A program made the translations under genes and the position numbers. A stretch of 6,004 nt of DNA from Bacteroidota bacterium. Its GTDB lineage: Bacteria; Bacteroidota; Bacteroidia; Bacteroidales; B39-G9. Numbering within the stretch: the first letter of the stretch is position 1; each line of letters opens with the position of its first letter. The notes beneath the pieces are model-generated. The model saw only the letters and a list, made by a program, of their open reading frames with translations. It ran no database searches and was not told the DNA's origin. Positions 1 to 5,179 of the stretch are shown here, in pieces. The DNA lies in contig QMPG01000206.1 in NCBI GenBank assembly GCA_003648455.1, positions 1 to 6,004 of the forward strand. The letters run 5' to 3'.

Positions 1-72
1 CTAAACCGTTGATAATAAATTAGAATTAATTGAAAATTGCTAAAGATAATGAAATTGATTTTAGAAAGAATA
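1..72. other. AT-rich sequence with no recognisable gene
   Basis: The three + strand frames open at the left edge all stop within about 23 bases, so at most the last few codons of an upstream gene lie here. I see no hairpin, tRNA-like fold or convincing promoter before the palindrome at 73. Confidence 0.5.
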
Positions 73-128
73 GGCGTAACACACAGCTCCACAGCCTTCG
101 GTGTGGCAGCTGCCAAACATTATACACC
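73..128. repeat. Bulged palindrome with GGYGTATAAY outer boxes (attC-like candidate)
   Basis: An inner stem pairs CAGCTCCACA (84-93) with TGTGG-C-AGCTG (102-112). It is a 10-bp match interrupted only by one unpaired C at 107, around a short GCCTTCGG apex. Outside it lie GGCGTAAC (73-80) and, inverted, ATTATACACC (119-128, reverse complement GGTGTATAAT). Two partly matching outer boxes around a stem with an extrahelical base resemble integron attC architecture. The reverse strand also has a GTTACGC box close to the GTTRRRY core. A strong ribosome binding site starts 11 bases downstream, as is common after cassette sites. No integrase is visible, and other hairpin-type mobile sites (for example REP/IS200-like) are possible. 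Confidence 0.5.
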
Positions 129-138
129 ATAAATATAG

Positions 139-146
139 AAGGAGGT
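139..146 (+). promoter_or_regulatory. Perfect Shine-Dalgarno upstream of a broken ORF
   Basis: AAGGAGGT is a full match to the 16S anti-Shine-Dalgarno and sits 6 bases before an ATG at 153. It is stronger than any other ribosome binding site in the window, yet the frame it serves stops after four codons. This suggests it once served a real gene or drives a tiny peptide. Confidence 0.6.
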
Positions 147-152
147 AAAGAG

Positions 153-254
153 ATGAATGACCCATAAGAATGGTATAAGAAAAATGAACTGTTGAAACCT
201 ATGATTCAAAAAAATACCGTAATTTCAAAAACTAATTTGTCAGATTTATTATGA
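153..254 (+). pseudogene. Remnant of a small gene, in-frame stop after four codons
   Basis: The frame starts ATG at 153 behind a perfect ribosome binding site and reads MNDP, then TAA (165-167). It then stays open for 28 codons (EWYKKNELLKP... through NLSDLL) to a TGA at 252-254. The continuation has ordinary protein composition and looks like the beginning of a small, possibly helical or DNA-binding protein, but I cannot name a family. A CAA-to-TAA or similar change would explain the first stop, and the part beyond 254 seems lost. Alternatively this is chance open frame. It follows directly after the palindrome at 73-128, as a cassette gene would. Confidence 0.35.
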
Positions 255-283
255 CAATAGAATGTTAATCCTTCTCATTAGAA

Positions 284-289
284 TATAAT
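284..289 (+). promoter_or_regulatory. Candidate -10 box for gene 1
   Basis: TATAAT lies 55 bases before the ATG of the first gene. A start of transcription near 295-297 would place the hairpin at 305-339 at the very beginning of the leader. No good -35 box is found at 16-18 bases upstream (the sequence there is AATGTT), so this may be a promoter of another sigma type or a chance match in AT-rich DNA. A second weak candidate is TTGTCA (237-242) with TAGAAT (258-263), at a short 15-base spacing. Confidence 0.35.
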
Positions 290-304
290 ACTTGCATCAT
301 ATAT

Positions 305-344
305 ACACCTTTTCTAATGTGAAATAAATGGAAAGGTGTTTTTT
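305..344 (+). promoter_or_regulatory. Leader hairpin burying the gene 1 ribosome binding site, followed by T6
   Basis: ACACCTTTTC (305-314) pairs with GGAAAGGTGT (330-339). The stem is 10 bp with a single G-U pair and a 15-base loop. The 3' arm contains the only plausible Shine-Dalgarno, GGAAAGG (330-336), 8 bases before the ATG at 345. Six T's (339-344) fill the gap to the start codon. The shape fits either an intrinsic terminator/attenuator or an RNA switch that hides the ribosome binding site, such as a thermometer-like element. The stem is mostly A-U rich, so its strength is modest. Confidence 0.5.
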
Positions 345-2663
345 ATGTTTTCAAAAAAAAATAAGTTAATTATAGTCATAATGGTAGTTTTCATTAAGAG
401 TACTGTTATTTTGTATGCAGATTGTGATATGGTAGCAATGATTTCAAAAACAGGTTTTAGTATTTCTACAATTGAAATGGGAACAGGAGATTACGATGAT
501 CCTGATGAATTCATTGATTTTTTGATAGATCATTCGACAGGAGGAACTAACCCAGATGGTTATGGTGTTACATATATTGATGAAGATGGTAACTTTCCGT
601 ATATAAACACAACTAATCTCGTAACAGAATTCTATAGTCCACAAGCTTGGTATGTGACTGCTCAGGATATCCTTGCAAATACATATTACTATGATTATGT
701 ACATAATGGTAATCATTATTTTACTGGACCTATGGAAGCAGCAAGAGATGCAATTAAACTTGATGATAACAATGTGGCAATTGTATTAGGTCACGATAGA
801 AGGAGCAGTACAGCTTTAGGAAATCATCCGTTTAGATTTGATTATGATGCAAATACTACATTCCAATTTATGCATAATGGAGGCATAGATGATGATATAA
901 AATTAGCTTTGTATAATGAACTTGGTGGTGCAAGTTGGTTTACAACTAATAATCATCCATCAAATTGGAATACAAGCTATACACAGTATAATCAGTTTAT
1001 TGATAGTGAAATCTTATTCCATTGGATAATGAGTAATATTATTGATAATGGCGGAGATGTCCTTTCCGGAATCCACGATGCACTAACTGCTACTATAGAT
1101 GACGGTGAAATCGATCTAGAATACGAATTTAGTAATCCATATTATTATTACTATTGGCATAATGTTGTCAATTTTGTGTTAACAGATGGGGAAACACTAT
1201 ATCTATTCAGAAATGGTGGTAACAATTGGGATCATCATTTACTCTCCTGGCAGGAGAATGACAATGATAGTTATTCTGTAAAAACACAAACTGAATTAGA
1301 AAATGGTTTGAATCAATTTGATTGTGTAGTAATTTCAAGAGACGAAGAACCTATTGTTTATAATAATTTCTTTGATCTTGATATAAAAGTATTTGCTTCC
1401 GGTTACAACTGGATATCCTATCCGCGTCTTACCGAACAAGGCACTTCTAATGGGTATTTATTCGAACAAGCCTATTTCGCAAACAATGAACCAGGAATGT
1501 TTCAGTTAACTTCCGGTGGTAATCCAACCATTACAGATTTTGAAAAAATCCTCGGACATCGGTTAGGTGATATTTATGATATGAATATTTATTACGATGA
1601 TCTAACAGGTTTTAATGATCAGGACTTTGACAATATGCTTCACCGTCACGAAGGTTATAAAGTAAAGGTTGCAAGTGGAGCAGAGAGTACTACATTAGTA
1701 ATTGACGGAGATAGGTTACCATCAAATTATGAGTTATCTGAAGAAACACTCGAAGCGAGCAAATATCATTGGTTGGGATATTGGCTTCCATATTCACAGG
1801 ATATTGATGTAGCGTTTGGCGAATTTTGGGATAAAGTAAAAATTGTGAAAGCAGAGAATTGGACTTATGCAGATCTATCTAATCCAAGAGGTGCTGGAGA
1901 TCCTGAGCCAAAACCTAGTATGAAGATCAGACCACTTGAATATGGGAAAGGATATTTGGTGAAGTTCAGTGAAGATGTTGATGACTTCCATTGGAATGAT
2001 ACAAATATAGTAAGTGAACCGGAGAGAAAGGAAGTAGCAGAGAATTTTACTTATGAAGAGAAAGCAGATTATGAGGTAATCGATGTTCTTGGAATTGATC
2101 CAAGTATTACTGAAATAGGTGTATTTGAAGATGGTATTTGTGTTGGTGCTGTGGCAGTGCAGGATTCAGCCGTGCAGATCCTTGTCTATTCAGATAATGC
2201 CAATCGCGATCCGATTCCATTCACTTTTGAAGTAACAACAGGTAGAGGGTCAAGCATTCCCATAAAAAGTTACAACTCTCTAAACCTGCGGACAGGAGAA
2301 TATGAGAATAGGTTGATAATCTCCGGCAGACAGGAATACTCAGTTGTCAAATTCGGTGAGCAACCAGAGCCTGAGATCACTATAAATACAGCTAAGTTAA
2401 GTGGTAACTATCCTAATCCTTTCAATCCGACTACAACAATTTCATTCTCTTTGCCAAACGAACAAAATATTGAACTAACAATCTATAACATCAAAGGACA
2501 AAAAGTGAAAAAACTATATTCAGGTACTGCTGATAAAGGTGATCACTCAATAGTTTGGGAAGGAAAAGATATGACTGAAAAACCTGTTAGTTCAGGTTTA
2601 TATTTCTACAAACTTAGAACTAACTCTAATGTGCTAACTCGTAAAATGATAATGATGAAGTAA
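345..2663 (+). CDS. Secreted class II glutamine amidotransferase-like protein with C-terminal sorting tail
   Basis: The 772-residue product starts at ATG 345, with GGAAAGG 8 bases upstream. A GTG at 336 would add three residues but overlaps that site. Residues 1-25 form a signal peptide (KKNK, hydrophobic stretch, LYA). Cys27 follows it directly, with NPDGYG 69-74, GHDRRSS 149-155, NHPF 160-163, FMHNGGI 175-181, DSE 220-222 and NFVLTDGETLYLFR 276-289. These match, in order, the landmarks of class II (Ntn) glutamine amidotransferases of the YafJ/GATase_4 type: nucleophile, glutamine-binding Arg, Asn-Gly oxyanion hole and substrate Asp. Residues about 347-555 are beta-rich domains (GYNWISYPRL, HWLGYWLP, YGKGYLV) that I associate with Cloacimonadota exoproteins. 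Residues 688-772 are a Por/FlgD-Ig-like tail (NYPNPFNP, YNIKGQKV). No synthase or acceptor domain is fused, so it may be an amidase or peptidase-like hydrolase; the substrate is unknown. A tyrosine-rich run (NPYYYYYWH, about 264-272) interrupts the catalytic part. Confidence 0.8.
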   Translation: MFSKKNKLIIVIMVVFIKSTVILYADCDMVAMISKTGFSISTIEMGTGDYDDPDEFIDFLIDHSTGGTNPDGYGVTYIDEDGNFPYINTTNLVTEFYSPQAWYVTAQDILANTYYYDYVHNGNHYFTGPMEAARDAIKLDDNNVAIVLGHDRRSSTALGNHPFRFDYDANTTFQFMHNGGIDDDIKLALYNELGGASWFTTNNHPSNWNTSYTQYNQFIDSEILFHWIMSNIIDNGGDVLSGIHDALTATIDDGEIDLEYEFSNPYYYYYWHNVVNFVLTDGETLYLFRNGGNNWDHHLLSWQENDNDSYSVKTQTELENGLNQFDCVVISRDEEPIVYNNFFDLDIKVFASGYNWISYPRLTEQGTSNGYLFEQAYFANNEPGMFQLTSGGNPTITDFEKILGHRLGDIYDMNIYYDDLTGFNDQDFDNMLHRHEGYKVKVASGAESTTLVIDGDRLPSNYELSEETLEASKYHWLGYWLPYSQDIDVAFGEFWDKVKIVKAENWTYADLSNPRGAGDPEPKPSMKIRPLEYGKGYLVKFSEDVDDFHWNDTNIVSEPERKEVAENFTYEEKADYEVIDVLGIDPSITEIGVFEDGICVGAVAVQDSAVQILVYSDNANRDPIPFTFEVTTGRGSSIPIKSYNSLNLRTGEYENRLIISGRQEYSVVKFGEQPEPEITINTAKLSGNYPNPFNPTTTISFSLPNEQNIELTIYNIKGQKVKKLYSGTADKGDHSIVWEGKDMTEKPVSSGLYFYKLRTNSNVLTRKMIMMK
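2484..2504 (+). repeat. 21-nt exact repeat in the sorting tail, copy 1
   Basis: This run begins TATAACATCAAAGG and encodes the YNIKGQK core of the gene 1 tail. It is identical base for base to 4849-4869 in the gene 2 tail, while flanking codons differ at synonymous and non-synonymous sites. Confidence 0.85.
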
Positions 2664-2672
2664 GTTGATGAT

Positions 2673-2704
2673 TTGCAGGTGATGTTAGCCAACATCACCT
2701 GCAA
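2673..2704 (+). terminator. Perfect 14-bp hairpin between genes 1 and 2, no T tract
   Basis: TTGCAGGTGATGTT (2673-2686) and AACATCACCTGCAA (2691-2704) are exact reverse complements around the loop AGCC. The hairpin lies 9 bases after the gene 1 stop and 11 bases before the gene 2 Shine-Dalgarno (GAGG, 2716-2719). The next bases are TAATTGAATTT, which is not a proper T tract on either strand. It may therefore be a weak terminator, a 3'-end stabiliser or processing hairpin within an operon, or a small repeat element. The symmetry is certain; the role is not. Confidence 0.5.
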
Positions 2705-2724
2705 TAATTGAATTTGAGGAAATT

Positions 2725-5031
2725 ATGAATATAAAACTACAAAAAATGTTGTCGTTTTGCTTTGCAAAGCCAACAATAATTCTTATGTTCGTTTTTGTTA
2801 GTGTTTGTTCGTTGTTAAATGCAATAACTCATCATATCAAGCAAGACGGCACTGGCAACTTTACTGCAATTCAAGAAGGTATAATTGCCGCTACAGATAA
2901 CGACACAATTCTTGTATATCCTGGTACATACTATGAGAATATTGATTACCTTGAAAAATCACTCTCAGTAGCTTCTTTATATATAATAACTCCCGAAGAT
3001 TCTCTTATCAATCAAACAATAATTGATGGTAATCAACAGGCACGTTGTCTGAAAATTAATGAATGTGAAAATGCTTCAATTATTGGTTTTACTATACAAA
3101 ATGGGTATGCTTTAGAATCAGGTGTTTCGGAAAGCTATCAAGGTGGTGGTATTTTTATTAAAAATGTAGCAAATGCTTGGGTTTCAAGTTGTAAAATCAA
3201 GGATAATAAAGCTTTTGATTGTGGGGGATTATATATCAATAACAGCAATGTTATATTGGATGGTAATATTATATCTTATAACCGAGGTATACGTTATGCA
3301 GGTGGCTTAGGTTTTAGTGGCAATAATACAACCCTTCAATTCAATGAGACAAATTTAAACAGTATCTATTTAAATTATTCTGCCACCGGATCTGACATTT
3401 ATATTGGCTATAATATTCCTGATGTTGTAAACATCATAACTGATACACTTACAGTGAATGAACCTGACTTTTTCTTCATTGGTCCATCCCATCTGTGCAC
3501 GATTTCACAATTGAATTCAATAATCGAACCAATAGATCAAGACTTGTATGTAGCACCAGAAGGTGATGATTCTAATAGTGGTTTAACGACTTATGAGCCA
3601 TTACAAACACTTGCTTGGGCACAAACTCTTATTAAAAGAAATGATGAAAATCCCAATACAATCCATCTTGCCGAAGGTACTTATTCAAGATCACTAAATA
3701 ATCAAGTATTTCCAATGAACATAAAACAAGGTGTTATCTATAAAGGTATTTCATCGAATAATACAATTCTTGATGCAGAATCTGAGTATCCATTTTTCTT
3801 TCAGTATTCAAGAAATCAAGATGAATTTTCCACACTTATATTGAAAGATTTGAAATTGACTAATGGTGAATGCCTAGATGAATCCTATGCAGGTGCAATA
3901 AATATTTATCAAGCTGACCTTCATTTAAATAATGTTATTATTGAAAATTGTAATGGAAATATTGGAAGTGCAATTTTAACACAAAATGGTTATTGTAATT
4001 TTAATAATGTAATAGTTAGAAATAACACTGGAGGAAAAGGTATTTGTAATACTATTGAATATAATTGTCCCAATCCGGTTTTAAATGCAACATATATCAA
4101 TACAAAAGTAGAGCACAATTATCCGGGAGTAGAATTTAATGGTGGGGCTATACGACTTGGTGGTCATCCCAATATACTTGGAGAATACAAAGCCCAAATA
4201 ATCAACTGCGAAATCATTGATAATTATAACGATTTTTTTTACGTTACCGGTGGTGCATCTGGATTAACTATTCACGATAACATTGTTGTAGATGTTGTAA
4301 ACAGCACATTTGGAGATAATACACTTCTTTACGATACAGGATGCACTAATTCTGTTAACAATTCAGAGTTAAATATATTCAATTCTATTCTTTATAACAA
4401 TGATGGTTATTCAACAATTCTTTGGGAAAACGCTCTGATAAATATTTCAAACTCACTAATTGAAGGCGGTGATGATAATGTGAACTACCAACAAACACCT
4501 TCGGTAATCAATTGGTTGGAAGGCAATGTAAACGAAGATCCTCTCTGGCAAAATGAAGGAGATTTCCCTTTTTCACTAACCAGTAATTCTCCTTGTATTA
4601 ATGCAGGCACCTTAGATTTGCCACCAGAAATTGAGTTACCGGAATTTGACCTTGCAGGAAATCCCAGAATCTATGGTGAAACAATTGATATGGGTGCTTA
4701 TGAATATCAAGGAGATTCACAATCAATAAATGAAAATGTGATTGTTATTCCTGAGATTTCACAAATTTCAAATTATCCTAATCCATTTAATCCATCCACA
4801 ACCATCAAACTTGATCTTGCAGAATCTGGTGAAATTGAACTAGCAATTTATAACATCAAAGGACAAAAAATAAAAACGTTTTTAAATGCTTATTCTGCAA
4901 AAGGTCATTTTATGATTGTCTGGCAAGGAACCGACGATAACCAAAAGAAAGTAGCAAGCGGACAATATTTTATAAAGCTCAATGTGAATGGAAAAGAAAA
5001 AGCAATAAGTAAATGTATATTGTTGAAATAA
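2725..5031 (+). CDS. Secreted right-handed parallel beta-helix protein with C-terminal sorting tail
   Basis: The 768-residue product starts at ATG 2725, with GAGG 5 bases upstream. Residues 1-33 are a signal peptide, with a hydrophobic core at 17-31 and predicted cleavage after LNA. A first beta-helix begins at about 36 (IKQDGTGNFTAIQEGI, then TILVYPGTYYENI 61-73). It continues with short strands ending in Asn/Asp-rich turns (IIDGN, IIGFTIQNG, GGGIFI, VILDGNIISYN). A second helix begins at 273 with DLYVAPEGDDSNSG, a DUF1565/pectate-lyase-like start, and runs to about 615. It closes with SPCINAG (622-628) and DLAGNPRI...DMGAYEY (642-661), a common ending in these proteins. The tail is NYPNPFNP (683-690), YNIKGQKI (709-716), then SGQYF. 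The fold family includes polysaccharide lyases, adhesins and surface proteins; I see no identifiable catalytic triad or Ca-site set. It is likely a surface or exported protein sharing an export route with gene 1, 61 bases upstream. Confidence 0.82.
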   Translation: MNIKLQKMLSFCFAKPTIILMFVFVSVCSLLNAITHHIKQDGTGNFTAIQEGIIAATDNDTILVYPGTYYENIDYLEKSLSVASLYIITPEDSLINQTIIDGNQQARCLKINECENASIIGFTIQNGYALESGVSESYQGGGIFIKNVANAWVSSCKIKDNKAFDCGGLYINNSNVILDGNIISYNRGIRYAGGLGFSGNNTTLQFNETNLNSIYLNYSATGSDIYIGYNIPDVVNIITDTLTVNEPDFFFIGPSHLCTISQLNSIIEPIDQDLYVAPEGDDSNSGLTTYEPLQTLAWAQTLIKRNDENPNTIHLAEGTYSRSLNNQVFPMNIKQGVIYKGISSNNTILDAESEYPFFFQYSRNQDEFSTLILKDLKLTNGECLDESYAGAINIYQADLHLNNVIIENCNGNIGSAILTQNGYCNFNNVIVRNNTGGKGICNTIEYNCPNPVLNATYINTKVEHNYPGVEFNGGAIRLGGHPNILGEYKAQIINCEIIDNYNDFFYVTGGASGLTIHDNIVVDVVNSTFGDNTLLYDTGCTNSVNNSELNIFNSILYNNDGYSTILWENALINISNSLIEGGDDNVNYQQTPSVINWLEGNVNEDPLWQNEGDFPFSLTSNSPCINAGTLDLPPEIELPEFDLAGNPRIYGETIDMGAYEYQGDSQSINENVIVIPEISQISNYPNPFNPSTTIKLDLAESGEIELAIYNIKGQKIKTFLNAYSAKGHFMIVWQGTDDNQKKVASGQYFIKLNVNGKEKAISKCILLK
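4849..4869 (+). repeat. 21-nt exact repeat in the sorting tail, copy 2
   Basis: This is the identical counterpart of 2484-2504, here encoding the YNIKGQK of the gene 2 tail. The NYPNPFNP segments of the two genes are also close at DNA level but not identical. Confidence 0.85.
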
Positions 5032-5045
5032 AGCTTGGAGAATAT

Positions 5046-5118
5046 GGTGTATAACATAAGCACCCACATTCAAATTGAAAGAAAAGCAAGAAGAACGTGG
5101 CACGTCGGCTTTATACCC
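5046..5118. repeat. Second imperfect palindrome with the same outer boxes (attC-like candidate)
   Basis: Outer boxes are GGTGTATAAC (5046-5055) and, inverted, TTTATACCC (5110-5118, reverse complement GGGTATAAA). The inner arms CCACATTC (5064-5071) and GAACGTGG (5093-5100) match at 7 of 8 positions. The one mismatch (A5068/C5096) becomes a G-T wobble if the bottom strand is the folded one. The central loop is A-rich. GGTGTATAA is shared exactly with the reverse complement of 120-128. The arrangement of outer box, mismatched spacer, inner stem and loop parallels the element at 73-128, though stem sequences differ. Variable stems with conserved outer boxes are what attC families show. Confidence 0.45.
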
Positions 5119-5146
5119 TTTACAAAAAAAATGCTTTAAATAAATT
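5119..5146 (+). promoter_or_regulatory. Weak candidate promoter for gene 3
   Basis: TTTACA (5119-5124) is followed after 16 bases by TAAATT (5141-5146), which matches TATAAT at only 4 of 6 positions. The region is very AT-rich, so chance matches are likely. It is listed because gene 3 is separated from gene 2 by a palindrome and probably needs its own promoter. Confidence 0.2.
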
Positions 5147-5168
5147 GTTAAATTAGATTTAATAAAAT

Positions 5169-5172
5169 GAGG
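5169..5172 (+). promoter_or_regulatory. Ribosome binding site deciding the GTG start of gene 3
   Basis: GAGG lies 7 bases before the GTG at 5180. An in-frame TAA at 5177-5179 immediately precedes that GTG, and no in-frame ATG occurs until residue 215, so GTG 5180 is the only sensible start. The nearby ATG at 5193 is in another frame and stops after two codons. Confidence 0.7.
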
Positions 5173-5179
5173 TAATTAA

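Noticed and set aside
336..344. GTG at 336 as the start of gene 1
   Set aside because: It overlaps the only Shine-Dalgarno (GGAAAGG 330-336); the ATG at 345 has correct 8-base spacing and gives a normal lysine-rich signal peptide start.
405..428. Lipoprotein reading of the gene 1 N-terminus (Cys27 as lipid-modified Cys)
   Set aside because: The residue before the Cys is Asp, which does not fit a lipobox; the Ntn active-site pattern explains the Cys better.
444..716. Minus-strand open frame inside gene 1
   Set aside because: It lies fully within the well-supported amidotransferase coding region, has a Cys/Ile-rich composition unlike real proteins, and looks like an antisense shadow.
1138..1160. 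TAT-rich run encoding five consecutive tyrosines as a possible microsatellite
   Set aside because: It is short and mixes TAT and TAC codons, so it is probably just protein composition.
4882..5103. Minus-strand open frame across the end of gene 2
   Set aside because: It overlaps the conserved tail codons and the palindrome; I see no ribosome binding site or recognisable protein motif.
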